A model generated the notes under the pieces. The model worked only from the letters and a program-made list of their open reading frames with translations. It had not been told where the DNA came from and did not search any database. A DNA stretch of 64,000 bases from Peromyscus leucopus (lineage: Eukaryota; Chordata; Mammalia; Rodentia; Cricetidae): the NCBI RefSeq assembly GCF_004664715.2, contig NC_051067.1, forward strand, positions 64,595,482 through 64,659,481. The letters are read 5' to 3'. Shown one piece after another: positions 23,760 through 35,364 of the stretch. The translations under genes were made by a program, and so were the position numbers. How positions within the stretch are numbered: the stretch's first letter is position 1; every line of letters begins with the position of its first letter.

Positions 23760-26024
23760 CAGAACCAAATAAACATTTCAACTGACTGTAACTCCTGTAG
23801 CCCAAGGACTCCGCAGCCGTAAACCACAACTACAGCCAACCCACACGGTATTGACTGCCCCCGAAACAGTGCTTTCATGAGCTCTGGCTTTTGCTATCAT
23901 ACCATGCTACTCTCCCCAGTGAGCAGAAGCTTGATAAATACTGAGAGCTGATTGGCTGATTGGTGATCACATACATAATAATGGATACAGCTTCCTTCCT
24001 GAACTCATAGCCAAGGCAGCTCCACTAAGTGGTCTCTTCTCCCATTTCTTTTCCCTCTCACTTGCTTATAAATTTTGAGAATCATCACGAAACATTTCAA
24101 GGAAACAATTACTTTGGAATTTACCCTTTCAAAAGGCAAAAAGCACCGAAGTCCACAGGGGACATTTTTCCTGAACCAAACACGAACCGGAAAATGTGCA
24201 GTGACTCAGATTACATGCAGCTCTCCTGAGGGCTCTAATCTTGGGGTCCATCACTGTGTCAAGAGCTATTTTCCTAGCTTCCCAGAGAGAAAAGATCACA
24301 ATCCTTTAATCCAGACAGGAGGTGAGTGCTAGGCAGAGATCTTAGGCAACAGACATCAGTGAGTAGAGGATAAACTCTGAACTGAAGAGATAGCCAAGAC
24401 AATATTAATATTAGGAGCCCAAGAGGTTGTGTGTGGCAGGGACAGCCCAATGGGATAGGATGCAAAGCTTCTTTTCACTTGAGTACCAAGGACTTCTCCT
24501 CAGGATCTTATAGTAAAAACAAACATATATCTAAGCCTCGATGAGCGTTTAGTACAGAGGCAGAGAGAAGCAGATATGCCAAACTTTCTATGAACATACT
24601 GCAGGATGTATATTTACTAATATTAGACAATGTATATGAACATGCATACACAGAAGTGTGTGTGATTGTATTATTTATGCATGACCTGTGATTCCAGGGC
24701 TCCTCACAGAAATTGTAGTACAGTGTTAGCAACTATCACAAATACTCAGAACTTTGACCATGCATTTATTTGACCCACAGTAGACAATGAGATATGTCGT
24801 ATTATCACGCAGTAGCATTAATAAGTAGGGAAGCCATATAAAGAGTAATATCTAGAGCAATGCCTATTCACACTTTCTAATTCATCTTTCCCAGTAGACC
24901 AGAAGTCAGAGAGGCCCATGCAATTTTCAGGAATTCAAGTGACTCTGAGGACCACATGCCATTTTTATTTTTATTTATTTTTTGGCTAATGGAGCATGAG
25001 GAGGCACATCCCTCTTCATTTGATGTGGCTCTCCACCCAGGAGGCGAGTTCCCTCTAGCCACTCCTCCAAGTCACCTTAATAAACTCATCAGCCCTCAGC
25101 ACGCTGCACTTTCCCATCGCAGTCAGAAAACACAGATCAATACACACAGCAGAAGCACTTAAGCCCTGCTCATAAACTCTCCCGAGTAAATGTTAGGTAC
25201 ATTCCCACGCCAAGCTGACACAGCCTTCTTCCGGAGGCAACATTGCCAGGGCCTGTGAACTACTGGGCAGCCGAGGAGGAGGGAGGGGGCGCCAGAACCG
25301 CAAAGCAAACTGAACCCAGAGTCAAGCCCAAAGCCAACTGGCTTACAAGGCGCTGGGGCTGTCCTTGCCTGCTTCAAAGCACTAAGAGCAACAGCTTCCT
25401 TAGCATCATAAAAAATCACAGGCGTTTAAAGTAGGTCAGCAGTTCACACACATATAAATACCAATGTCTCCTGGCCAACTATAGATGGGAGAGGAGTGTC
25501 TACTAATGGGGCAGCTGAACCGTCCCAAGGGCCACCGTGAGCCTCCTGGGCTTCTCTAGAGGAACCTGGGAAGATAACCTTCAGTCTGGAGACAAAAAAA
25601 TTAAAATGATTTTTTTTTTTAAATAAATCCCACAGCTGCCCTGGAAGGAAATCAAACAAACATCCAAGCACAACTCTCTGAATTTGTATTCAAAAGACCG
25701 GGAGCAAAGGATGCTGAGCACGGAGGGGAGGCATCTTGAGATCTATCTGGAGCCGCCCTGAGCACCTGTTTGTAAGCACGCGTCTCGAAATAGCATTCAG
25801 CAACAAGTTTCTAAAATGGCAAATCTACTGCTGCTTTTCCCTGAGAGTGCTTAGTCACGCTAATCCTCGGACCCAAGAAATCCTTTCACAGGAGCCCGCT
25901 GGATGAAGCCGAGCCGTGCTTTCCGTGTCTGCAGCCATGGCAGCAGCCGCAGCAGTTAGCAGCAGTCCCTGAGGCAGGGGAAGGCTGGAGTGGGCACTGC
26001 TGGGCCCCACCTCCTCCCCAGCAC
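23760..26024. other. Unique sequence just downstream of the FRMD4A exon
   Basis: No further exon recognised. CpG content rises from about 25680 toward the exon, and the DNA is free of rodent SINEs, unlike the upstream flank. That is typical of regulatory DNA near a first exon. Confidence 0.45.
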
Positions 26025-26030
26025 ACTCAC
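26025..26030 (-). other. FRMD4A: Splice donor of FRMD4A first coding exon
   Basis: On the minus strand, GTGAGT follows directly after the exon's last codon ATG. It is a strong match to the consensus donor, and the intron starts in phase 0. Confidence 0.7.
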
Positions 26031-26075
26031 CATCAGCAGGCTGAGAGCGGAGTCCGGCACCAGCTGCACTGCCAT
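26031..26075 (-). CDS. FRMD4A: FRMD4A first coding exon (15 codons, partial gene)
   Basis: Read on the minus strand, this stretch encodes MAVQLVPDSALSLLM and is followed at once by a GTGAGT donor. It matches the N terminus I remember for human FRMD4A, where the same 15 residues precede Met-Thr-Glu-Gly and the FERM domain, with one difference: Ser instead of Gly at residue 12. The start sits in a strong Kozak context (GGGACCATGG). FRMD4A is a FERM-domain scaffold linking Par-3 to Arf6 activation in epithelial polarity. The paralogue FRMD4B begins differently as I recall it. Only this exon is in the window; the FERM domain lies beyond the left edge. The gene name rests on 14 of 15 residues plus a donor at the right place, so it is good but not certain. 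Confidence 0.75.
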
Positions 26076-26162
26076 GGTCCCTGATTGCGACTCCCATGCA
26101 CAGATGCTTCTGCTGAATCAGTCTGCCTGGGCCCAGGGCAGCTGCAGAGCATCCGCCAGCAC
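26076..26162 (-). other. FRMD4A: FRMD4A 5' UTR (minimum extent)
   Basis: Sequence directly upstream of the start codon. It contains two upstream ATGs on the minus strand (26097 and 26152), both out of frame with the main start. A TGCTCTAG/G acceptor-like site ends at 26163, so this could be the left part of a UTR exon joined to a further 5' exon. It could equally be continuous with the promoter-proximal sequence to the right. Confidence 0.45.
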
Positions 26163-26400
26163 CTAGAGCAAAGCAGCCGGACATACAGACTTAGGGAGCC
26201 AAGGGCTCAAGGTGAAGCTAGGCCACATTTCCCGTGGGGTGGGGAGGAGGGCAGGGGGATGTTGGGAAGATGGGGTGGGAACTGTGCTTAGGAAGAGCAA
26301 AAAAAAAAAAAAAACATATGGAGCAGAAGGCACATAGCAAGCTGCAGGTTATTTAAAGGTGAGCTCTCCCCTAGCTTCTCTAAGCTGCATGCAGAAACCG
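26163..26400 (-). promoter_or_regulatory. FRMD4A: Probable FRMD4A promoter region
   Basis: Lies immediately upstream of the first coding exon. On the minus strand a TATA-like CTTTAAATAACC sits at about 26348-26359, roughly 280 bp before the start codon. CpGs are present but not dense enough for a classical CpG island. A 16-A run occurs at 26299-26314. The assignment comes from position, not from any transcript evidence. Confidence 0.35.
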
Positions 26401-27540
26401 CATCCAACACAAATGCAACACAGGAGCCCGGAACGCAGCAATTCTAGCTGCTACCTTAGCCTAGGCAACAATTCTGCTTTGAACCGACAATTAAAATAAA
26501 ACATTCCCCATTGCAGATAAATCAGCCAGCCCGACCAACACCCCGCCTCCCTGCATCTCTCAGCAAATTCTGCTGCATAAACATGCTGAATGTCACAACC
26601 TACCGGCTTGCAATCTGGTCAGCTGCGTTTCTCTGCTGCAGAAAGGTGTGTCTCTTCAGCTAAAGCAAGTATCTAGGAGAGAGGGGGCCGAGTCTGACCA
26701 GGAGGCACCGGGCAGTCACTGGAGATGAGCAGATGCCCTCATGATAAGTGAGGACCCACTCACTTAGGAATTGACCCCTTCCACCTTCTACTTTCCCTCT
26801 CCAAGTAGACTGCAGGCGCCGCTCCCTGCAGGGCTGAGACTTAGGGAGAACATGGAATTATGCTGCCTGTTCTGTGAGCGTTCTGATCCCCTGCCTGTAC
26901 CACATGTACGCAGCCAGACACCCTCTACCTCTCTCTCTCTCTCTCTCCCTTCCTCCCTCCCTTCCTCCCTCCCTTCCCTTCCCTCCCATCTCTCCATAGG
27001 GCTGCCTGTTAGGAATTTTGAAGGATCCTCCCTAGTGCAGGAGAGGGAGGGCAGAGGAGGCTAATTTGTAAGAAAGGACACTGTATAAGACAGAAAGGCA
27101 GACTAGCCTTGAAAAATCCTGTCACTGGGGGTACTTTCCCTTGAAGATGTCAAAAAACAAAAACAAAACCGAAACCCAGGAGGCTGCCGCCAGGTTCTGT
27201 TATATTACCATATATACCCTGTGTTCAGTGCCCCTAACTAAAGTCTTCCTCCAAATGAAACAAGTCAAGGCACCTTTACAGGAGCGTGGTGAAATTCCTA
27301 GCCTGGATTCTCATTCAATTCAAAGTGTCAACACTTCTGGCAGCAGTTTTTAACGTCCTTTTTTTGATCCCTGTTTTCACTCACCTACTATAAAGACCCC
27401 TAAAATACTTGGAAATGAACTGGATGGTGTGAAATTCAGGGACAAGGAAACTGACATTGTATATTAGAAACCTTCTTCCTATGAATAAGCACAGCTGTAG
27501 TCTCTATATACTTTATATGTGTACGTTTGTGTGTGTGTGT
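26401..27540. other. Upstream flank, unique
   Basis: Repeat-poor to about 26900, then the pyrimidine tract. No exon recognised. Confidence 0.4.
26929..26990. repeat. (CT)n/(CCTTC)n pyrimidine tract
   Basis: CT repeats followed by CCTTCC-type units. Accounts for the Glu/Arg-rich and Ser/Pro-rich frames here. Confidence 0.9.
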
Positions 27541-27544
27541 GTTC

Positions 27545-27857
27545 ACAAACACATGTGCAGATGTGTACACATGCATGTGGAAGCCAGAGGATAACCTCAG
27601 ATGTCATTGCTTAGGCTCTGTCCACCTTGTTTTTTCGTTTTGTTTTGTTTTCAGGGATTTTTGGCTTTTCCCTAAGTAAGTTAGACTAGATATCGGGGAG
27701 CCCCAAGGCCTGGCTAGCCTTACCTTCCCAGCATGGGGCTCATAAGTGTGTGCCACCATGCCCAGACTTGTATATGCAAGATCTGGGGGTGCAACTCAGC
27801 TCCTCATGCTTGCAAGACAAACACTTTAACGATAGAAGGAATCATCTCCCAGCCTTC
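27545..27857 (-). repeat. B4-type composite SINE
   Basis: Antisense order is complete: CA/GT tail, 'gtggaagccagaggataacc', 'ctctgtccaccttgtttt', 'cataagtgtgtgccaccatg', 'cctcatgcttgcaagacaaa' and 'catctcccagcc' as the tRNA-like head. Confidence 0.75.
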
Positions 27858-27871
27858 CAGACTCTCTAAGG

Positions 27872-28062
27872 CCATGGTTCTCAACATGTGGGCCATGTAC
27901 CCTTCAGAGATATCCTGCATATCAGATATTTACATTACAATTCATAACATGGCAAAATTACAGCTATGAAGTAGCAATGAAAATAATGTTATGATTGGGA
28001 GTCACCACAACATGAAGAACCATATTAAAGGGTCACAGCATTAGGAAGGTTGAGAACCACTG
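27872..28062 (+). mobile_element. URR1-type non-autonomous hAT transposon
   Basis: A 191-bp element with inverted ends (CCATGGTTCTCAAC and GGTTGAGAACCACTG) and a perfect 8-bp target duplication CTCTAAGG at 27864-27871 and 28063-28070, as expected for hAT elements. Interior 'agatatttacattacaattc' and 'gggagtcaccacaacatga' match the rodent URR1 sequence as I remember it. No coding capacity. Confidence 0.85.
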
Positions 28063-28070
28063 CTCTAAGG

Positions 28071-28704
28071 TGTGTATATGGTCACTGTAGAGCAATTGCT
28101 AAAACATTTTCTTTGAATGAATGAAATGATGCTTCTCTAATTTCTCCTATGGTGACCAGATGACCCTGGATCTTTACTCAATGTTACTTGATTGGGTTCA
28201 AACATCATTGACCTCAGGTGTCCCTGAGAGACTCACTTCCTGGACCTGAAGATTCAAAGCAACTCTTCATGACTGTAGCCTTGCCTGGAACTGTGTTGAC
28301 ATTCTGGACATGGTAGAAAGGGTCCTAATACCTAAAACTTAATATCAGTAATCAAGAAATGATAACTTCAGAAACACATCTTGGTACTGACTTGGGAACC
28401 CTCCCTCTGGCTTACCCTCTCCCACAACCTCCTGAACGCTCAGTTCATCCTTGTTCAGTGCCTGCTTTGCTCTTCTGCTGTCGAACTTTTGATCTTCGAG
28501 GAGGTGAGGCGTGCGCCGGAATTACTGACAGATGTTAAGATATGGAAATTGCTACCCAGTGACTTCAAGACAAGTCTTTGGGTAGCAGCGAGACAAGAAA
28601 TTCCTTCTGGCTAGATTCTGAGATGAGCCCCAAGGAATAACAAAGCATCGTTTTAATATTTCTGTCCTGCTTAGCTCTATGTGGACGATGCTCTTGTGAA
28701 ATAT
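28071..28704. other. Unique flank sequence
   Basis: I recognise no repeat and no gene here. Confidence 0.4.
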
Positions 28705-28863
28705 GTTTGTTTGTTTTTGTTTTTCGAGACAGGGTTTCTCTGTGTAGCTTTGTGCCTTTCTTGGACTCACTTTGGAGACCAGGCTGGCCTCGAACTCACA
28801 GAGATCCTCCTGCCTCTGCCTCCCGAGTGCTGGGATTAAAGACATGCGCCACCACCGCCCAGC
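28705..28863 (-). repeat. B1 SINE
   Basis: Nearly full-length antisense B1: T-rich tail, 'cgagacagggtttctctgtg', 'aggctggcctcgaactcaca', 'gtgctgggattaaagacatg'. The 'tagctttgtgcctttcttgg' part is the cricetid-type 3' half. Confidence 0.9.
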
Positions 28864-29271
28864 ATTAATACTTCTTTGTACCTTTTTTCATTTACTTTTT
28901 GCCAATTTTATACATATGTACAATGCACTGTGAACATGGTCACTCACTATGATCTCCTAACTGGAGAGGAGTTGAGTATTCTCACAGCTCAAAGCACAAG
29001 CATGAATAGCAGGAGATGTGGCCAGTGATATTAAGTTCAGAAATGATAGAGGTGTCAAAATATTATGTATAAAGAGTCAGGACTAAGGACACTACTCTAG
29101 AAGAGGGTGGAATGTGGGGAGTGGGTGAAAAAGTAATAAATGGAGAGTGGAGGAGCCATTGGAGGCTCTGAATCAGTGGAGACGGGGACATAAAAAAATC
29201 TAAGCAGCTATGGAGCAGATAAGGGGATGGAGAGCAAATTTATATTGAATATACCTTTATCACAAAAGTCA

Positions 29272-29434
29272 ACTGAGTGGTGGTGGTGCACAAATTTAAT
29301 CCCAGTGCTCAGGAGGCAGAGGCAGAGGCAGGTGGATCTCTGTGAGTTCAAGGCCAGCCTGGTCTACAGAGTGAGTTCCAGGACAGCCAGGGCTACACAG
29401 AGAAGCCCTGTTTCAAAAAACAAAAACAAAAAAA
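29272..29434 (+). repeat. B1 SINE
   Basis: Sense B1 with A-rich tail; 'gtgagttcaaggccagcctg' and 'ggacagccagggctacacag' are the murid-type 3' half, so an older subfamily than the copies at 42247 and 60319. Contains a small AGGCAG internal duplication. Confidence 0.9.
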
Positions 29435-29683
29435 GCAGTGACCAACAGATGGGGTATCTCACACACACTGGAGTGGTCTTAGGGTTAAGGAAGAATAAAA
29501 TCCTGTTGGTTTTAGTTAATGGAACAGGAATCATTATGTTAAATGAAACAAGACATACTCTAAAAGACAAACATTATGATTTTTCTTTTTTTTTAAAAAA
29601 AAAACCATGACAATAGAAAGGGGGTTGTTTGGGAAGGTGGAGGGGGGCAAGTATACTCCAAGTACATTATATACATGTGTGTA

Positions 29684-29830
29684 GAGCTGGAGAGATGGCT
29701 CAGCAGTTAAAAGCACTATCCACACAAGCCTGACAACTGAACTTGATACCCGGAACCCATGTAAACAGCCAGATATGGAGGATTTCAGCAGCACGCTGAA
29801 GCAACTAAAAAGGTAGGGCAATGTTACATC
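29684..29830 (+). repeat. B2/B4-type SINE head
   Basis: 'gctggagagatggctcagca' and 'gttaaaagcac' are the tRNA-derived head. The rest is diverged. Confidence 0.7.
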
Positions 29831-29857
29831 CATCAAGAGCCTTTACAAAATTAGCCA

Positions 29858-29950
29858 TTGGGCCATTAAGATGGCTCAGCAGGGAAAGGTGCTAGCTGGC
29901 CAGCCTAACGAGATGAGTTCCATTCTAAGAAGCCACATGATAGAAATCTG
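29858..29950 (+). repeat. B2/B3-type SINE head
   Basis: 'attaagatggctcagcaggg' and 'gatgagttcc' form a second tRNA-derived head, close behind the previous one. Confidence 0.55.
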
Positions 29951-29996
29951 TCTTTTCACAAACATAAGACCCAAACATTATTTCTTCTACTTAAAA

Positions 29997-30026
29997 AAGT
30001 GTGTGTGTGTGTGGTGCATGCGTGCA

Positions 30027-30079
<53 letters not shown>
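29997..30079. repeat. (GT)n microsatellite
   Basis: GT repeats broken once by GCATGCGTGCATGCG. Likely Z-DNA-prone. Confidence 0.95.
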
Positions 30080-30082
<3 letters not shown>

Positions 30083-30084
30083 GG

Positions 30085-30225
30085 GGGTTTACATGCCATG
30101 GTGTGCATGTGGAGGTCAGAGGACAACTTGGTGGAGTTAGTACTCTACTTTTCATGGGAATGAAAGTGATTGCCAGGCTTTCTCCGCAAGAATTTTTTTT
30201 ACTGAACCATCTTGGTGCGTGTTAG
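30085..30225 (-). repeat. B2/B3-type SINE
   Basis: Antisense 'gtgtgcatgtggaggtcaga', 'ggacaacttggtggagtt' and 'ttactgaaccatcttggtg'. The adjoining GT repeat is its tail. Confidence 0.65.
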
Positions 30226-31190
30226 ACCTTTCTTTGGACTGCACATGATGCACATTCAATAGCTATTAATATCCTACTGATCCCCTACTCGTTTTTATAA
30301 TGCAAATAGGAAAGATAAACAACCTTGGCATACAGCTTGGCCAGAATGCCCAAACCTAACTTTACTTTTCATGACAGCAAATATCATACCCACCATTATT
30401 ACTTCCTTAGTTTTCTCTTTAGTCCTTACTCTGTCTTACTACTACTTAGGCCTTGGTGTCAAGAAGCCACCTGAAATTCTTTTGTGAAAAGACAAAGGCA
30501 ACCACAAATCACTCTTGATCTACAATCTGCACTCATAAATTTGGCATATTGTACAATTATTTCAGCTAATAACAGATAATACAATTATAATACTATTTAG
30601 AAATAAGGCAACACTCTAAGATAATGTTTATTGGATTATAAAATGATGCATATTAATAAATAATTTTATTGGGTATATCTCTATTATATTAAGGAAGGAA
30701 CATCTACCTCTGGTTGAGGCAAATGTAACAGGACAGATTTATTCTCCCAAATGAACAAACAAAAACTGTACAAAACATACAAAGCTAAGCTTTCCAAGAC
30801 AAAGAATACATACAAGACAAAAAGGGCAATGATCCACAAGAGATAAGAAGCAAATAAGATACAGTTTAGAATTGTCACAGGCCTAAATTAAGACTGTTCC
30901 AAGGCCACAGAAGAGATGGGATAACCAAATGGAGTAAGTGGTCCCTCACTCCAAGCAGATAGATGACAGAGTTTGGAAGGCAGGGCCCTGAAGAGGAAGA
31001 AGGTACAAAGATGTCCCTTTGGAGACCTTCAGAGAATCACTCATCAAGCATTCGGCTGAAAGTTGATCCCCAAATATATGTGAAGAAACAACCCATTATT
31101 CACTGCTAGTACTATGACGGGATGATCACTGTCTCCAAGGATCTGTTCATACCAGGGTAGCAGAACTAGAAGAAGCTGTAAAGGTAAGGC
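30226..31190. other. Unique flank sequence
   Basis: AT-rich, no gene or recognised repeat. Confidence 0.4.
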
Positions 31191-31192
31191 CT

Positions 31193-31375
31193 GGGGACTG
31201 GGAAATGACTTAACAGGTAAAGGGATCTACAGTCATGCCTGAGGACCAGTGTTCAAGGCGCAGGGCCCACATGATGGAAGGGAAGAAATGACTCCTACAA
31301 GTTGTCTCCTTATTTCTACACATGTTCATGGAATGTATGCACCCCACACATACACATAAAATAATTTTATAGAAA
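31193..31375 (+). repeat. B2/B3-type SINE
   Basis: 'gggactgggaaatgacttaa', 'gcctgaggaccagtgttcaa' and a tail 'cacatacacataaaataatt'. Diverged head and body in order. Confidence 0.6.
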
Positions 31376-31906
31376 TTTTTAAGGTGGGAACTATTTGGAG
31401 GTCCATAGGTAATTAGAGATGCACTCTTGAAAGGAATTGTGGGACTCGATGTTTTTCTGCTCTAACTCAGAATGGGATTATTTGTCCATACCAGGGATTC
31501 CACCATAGTGTATCATCACCTTCATACCATGCTTAATTGAGTCTGAGCTAAGTGTAACTCTTCTTTACTTTGTGGGTAACCTGTATCAGGTGTTTAGATC
31601 TAACGGTGGAGAGCTGACTGCCACATCTAGGAAGGAACTGTGTGAAAGAACAGAAGGAGCCCAGGCCAGTGCTCACTCAGAGTCAGAACAGTGTGGGAAC
31701 ACAGAAACCAGCCTGGAAAGCCTCATAAATCACGCAACAACAGCAGAATCCTCGGAAGGCACTTGTTTCAACAGTGAAGAGTAATTAGCTACAGATTGAT
31801 CACTAACCTGAACCTGCCTAACACTTCTGAGAAATAAGATCTCAAAGGAGTACTCGTCTCCACACAACCAAGCTACATACTTAGACAATCTTAAAGGAAT
31901 ATCTGT

Positions 31907-31964
<58 letters not shown>

Positions 31965-32140
31965 ACAGAAACTAACCAGGTAAAATTTATAATGCTTCAT
32001 GTTTATTAAAAAACCAAGATTCATGAAAAGAAGAGGAAACAATTGATTCCTAAATAGAAAATAACCGAGATCGCGTACTGCCAACACAGAAAATAACATT
32101 AAAGCACTCATAACGTTTCCCATCAGAGATCTGAAACACA
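31376..32140. other. Flank sequence with (AC)n
   Basis: Contains an AC microsatellite of about 27 units at 31908-31962; otherwise nothing recognised. Confidence 0.6.
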
Positions 32141-32144
32141 CACA

Positions 32145-32299
32145 CTTTTGTTTGTTTGCTTTCTGAGACAAGATTTCTCTGCATAGCCCTGGCTGTCCTG
32201 GAACTCGTTTTGTAGACCAGGTTAGCCTCAAACTCAGAGATCTGCCAGCCTCTGCCTCCTAAATGCTGGGATTAAAGGCATGCACCACCATCGTCCAGC
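32145..32299 (-). repeat. B1 SINE
   Basis: Antisense B1: 'ctgagacaagatttctctgc', 'ccctggctgtcctggaactc', 'aatgctgggattaaaggcat'. Moderately diverged, murid-type 3' half. Confidence 0.85.
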
Positions 32300-32309
32300 A
32301 ACATGCACA

Positions 32310-32530
32310 TTTTAAAATAGATTTATTATTATTTTTGTTTATGTGTATATTTATGTGAATGTATGCCACATGTGTGCAGGTGCTCATGGAGCCAGAAGAG
32401 GACATCAGATCCCCCAGAGCTGGAGTTACAGGTAGTTGTGAGCTGCCAGATGTGGGTGCTGAGAACTGAACCCATGTCCTCTGGAAGAAAAGGCAGTGTT
32501 CCTAACCACTGAGCAATCTCTTTAGCCCTA
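32310..32530 (-). repeat. B2/B3 SINE
   Basis: Antisense, near full length: 'atttattattatttttgttt' tail, 'ccagaagaggacatcagatc', 'gtgggtgctgagaactgaac', 'actgagcaatctctttagcc' head. Abuts the B1 to its left. Confidence 0.85.
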
Positions 32531-32649
32531 ACACCAAAAAATTTTAAAGACTAAGCAAAATTAGAGTTGGTGAGTTGTGAGACAATTAAAAATCTAATCA
32601 ATACATAATTTGTATACCTAGAGAAAAGGAGAGAAAATATAGATGAAAC

Positions 32650-33600
32650 AAGGCCCTAAAATGTCTTCAAATTACATGTATGCTAAACAAAATCTAGGCA
32701 TAATAAGCATGGAGAAAATTACACTAAAGTACATCATAATAAAACGTATGAACATCAGTGATAGCAGCCATAGAGGCACAACCATGCTGCACACAGAGGG
32801 ACATGGACAGGAATGACAGCACACTTGTATAGATTTCTTGTTGAAAACAAGGCATGAAGAACAATGAGGAATATTCTCCACAAAATGAAATAAAAGCTAT
32901 CAATGTGTGATTCTGTGCCTACAAAATGTATTCAAGAATGAAAACAGACTACTTTTTCAGACAAATGTAGTTAACCAGAGGCAAGGGAGATTAGAAAAAA
33001 AAATCTCCAGTCTCCATGGCTTCAGTGGTGAATTCTACTTAGGAAGAAGTAGGGCTAATTTTACGTTCATTCTTAGAGATCATTGAAGAAAAAGGATTCT
33101 GTGCTCTGATAAAAACACCTTCCCAATGAAAATAAAGACTTGAATGAACACTTAGAGACTAAAATTCACAATGAATAAGAGGTCAACATTCACCAAACTG
33201 ATCTCTGGAATTGACAGAGTGCCAATCAGCCTCTCACCTGGCCGTTTGCAAACACTGCCAAGTGGATTCTAAGTTCACCCGGAACAGAAAGGGACATAGA
33301 CTAGTCAAAACAATGGGAAAAGAAAGATTGGAGAATGGCATTTAATTTGAAGAGTTATTACAGACTTACAGTAATCAACAAGATGATTACTGTGGAGACA
33401 GACAAACAACTCAACAAACATGGCCTTGGTCCAGACAGAGACCCACGCAGATGAAATAGGCCACATCTAACTAAAATGCTAAGGCAATGCAGTGGAGAAA
33501 GGCCAATCTAACAACTGGTTCTGGAAAAGTAGGATATCCATAAACAAAGGCCTGGACTTCAAGCTACACTTTGGAACATGGAAATTTAGCTCAGTGTATA
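32650..33600 (+). repeat. Decayed L1 ORF2 fragment
   Basis: Order matches the 3' part of L1 ORF2: 'gtggtgaattctacttagga', 'agtcaaaacaatgggaaaag', 'acagacttacagtaatcaac', 'gacagacaaacaac', 'ggagaaaggccaatctaaca' and 'aggatatccataaacaaagg'. Many stops and gaps; no reverse transcriptase function is possible. Confidence 0.65.
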
Positions 33601-33655
33601 TTGCAGTCATAATCATCAAGCACCATAATGCCTAGCGATGAGAAGACAGGGAAGG

Positions 33656-33940
33656 GCTGGGGAGATGGCTCTGCAGAGAACGTGCTTGCTCTCCAAGCAT
33701 GGACTAGAGTTCAGACACCCCAGAACCCGTGTAAATTTCAGATGGGTTTGGCAGGCCTCCTACAGTCCTGATGTTCAGGAGGTGGAGACAGAGCATCCTT
33801 GAGGCAAGCTGGCTAGCTACACTAACCAAATTGTCAAGTTCTGGGTTCAATAGAGAGATCCAGTCTTAGTATATAAAGTGGAGAATAACTGAAGAAGACA
33901 CGTGTTGATGACTCTCTGGCCTCCACTCCACATATGCATT
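33656..33940 (+). repeat. B4-type composite SINE
   Basis: 'gggctggggagatggctctg', 'tccaagcatggactagagtt', 'caggaggtggagacagagca', 'aagctggctagctacactaa', 'gactctctggcctccactcc'. Runs into the microsatellite at its tail. Confidence 0.75.
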
Positions 33941-33949
33941 CTCTCTCTG

Positions 33950-34031
<82 letters not shown>

Positions 34032-34033
34032 AC
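33940..34033. repeat. (TCTCTG)n-(CT)n-(CA)n compound microsatellite
   Basis: About 94 bp of three successive repeat types at the tail of the preceding SINE. Confidence 0.95.
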
Positions 34034-35364
34034 GGAGGAATACTTACATACATATGAGCATGTATATAGACACATGCATAAAACAATAATGTTTTTCATT
34101 TCACTTTTAAACTTGGAAAACACATAATCAGTAACAAAAATAACTACATTTTGAAGTTTTAATTTTAGAAGTAATTAATTATGTGAATAAGGAATAAGCC
34201 TTTGCTTAGGGGGCCATAGAGACAGGAGGAGGTACCATCACTGCCCAGGCTGTTGGGGTAATAAGAGCCCCATGGTTATGTGATTTTTAAAAGATCTGCA
34301 AGCCCCAGAGGAAGCCAAGAGAAAGAAACTCCAAAGAAAAGGGTTATTTTTCCTAAGGAAGAGGGGTGCCCATCCCCATGATGGGCAAGGGAACACAAAT
34401 GTGGGGGCTGTCAGTCAAGATATTCTCATCTGATAAGGAGGGATGTGGAGAGACCATCCTTCAAAGACTGGATCTTGGTAGAGTTCTCTGCAAGATCTCT
34501 TCTGCCTAGGTATGCATAATTCTGAAATGCCCCCTATAGCCTCATCTCTTGAAAGCCTTCAATACAGCACCACAGGCTGAGAACTGTGCCTTAAAAATAG
34601 GCTATGGGTGACATTTCAGAATGGTAACCACAGCCCAGAATGATGGCCCAAGCCTTCCTGCCAACTTTACCATGTCAGACTATTGGCTGAGAGTTGCTAT
34701 GTGGCAGGAATATAGATTTCCAGTGTAGATGCAGAAGCAGCCACCAAGATGTAGCCCAGAGCCCTCCTTATATACCCAGAGCCGTGGAGGCCCAAGAGAG
34801 ACTGATCATGGAAGACCCAGCTGTCCTGTACAAGGCCTGAGTTTGGCCAGGTCTCCTTGGGCACTCTACTCCTGGCTCAGAGCTGTACAAACAGGCCTGA
34901 GCTCTCATCCCAAGCCTCCTCCAGAGGGTCTTTGTGCTTGCATAGCCAGCGTTTTATGGACTGAGCCATCTCCCCAGGCTCTACATTCATATTTTAATGT
35001 TACCTCTAAAAATTTTATACCAATTACATTCTGATTCCTCCACTTAAACGCAACTGCTTTTCTTAATGACATTGTCTGTCTTTAACTCTAGGTAGACATT
35101 TTTCTATATACGAATCATGATGAAAATTTTGTAATCTTTCCTCATAATCCCCACAGTTTGCTACTTCAGATTTATAGAAAACATGGATCTCGCACACATC
35201 AGATTTTGTTAAACTACACACTAATTGAGAATTTTCTAATGGCTGAATATTTATGTGGTTTTTAGCCATTTTCTACTTCAGGTACTTGTAAATAATGTGT
35301 CTTTTTATAGGTTGCATGTATTTCCTTCTAATATATTTTTACATTAGAATGTAAATTTTACACC
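34034..35364. other. Unique flank sequence
   Basis: No gene. A scrap of antisense SINE head ('gactgagccatctccccagg') is visible at 34958-34978. Confidence 0.4.

Larger units (their letters stand above)
1..26030 (-). other. FRMD4A: First coding intron of FRMD4A (5' part)
   Basis: Everything left of the GTGAGT donor at 26025-26030 lies downstream of the first coding exon on the minus strand, so it should be intron if the exon call is right. I looked for the expected second exon (continuing Met-Thr-Glu-Gly) and did not see it, which fits the very large first intron known for this gene. The sequence is mostly old repeats and unique DNA. This is an inference from the exon call. Confidence 0.65.

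Noticed and set aside
25855..26184. 109-codon minus-strand frame over the FRMD4A exon
   Set aside because: It is an out-of-frame shadow of the exon and continues past the splice donor into intron.
26929..26990. CpG-island-like or promoter element
   Set aside because: It is a simple CT/CCTTC pyrimidine tract.
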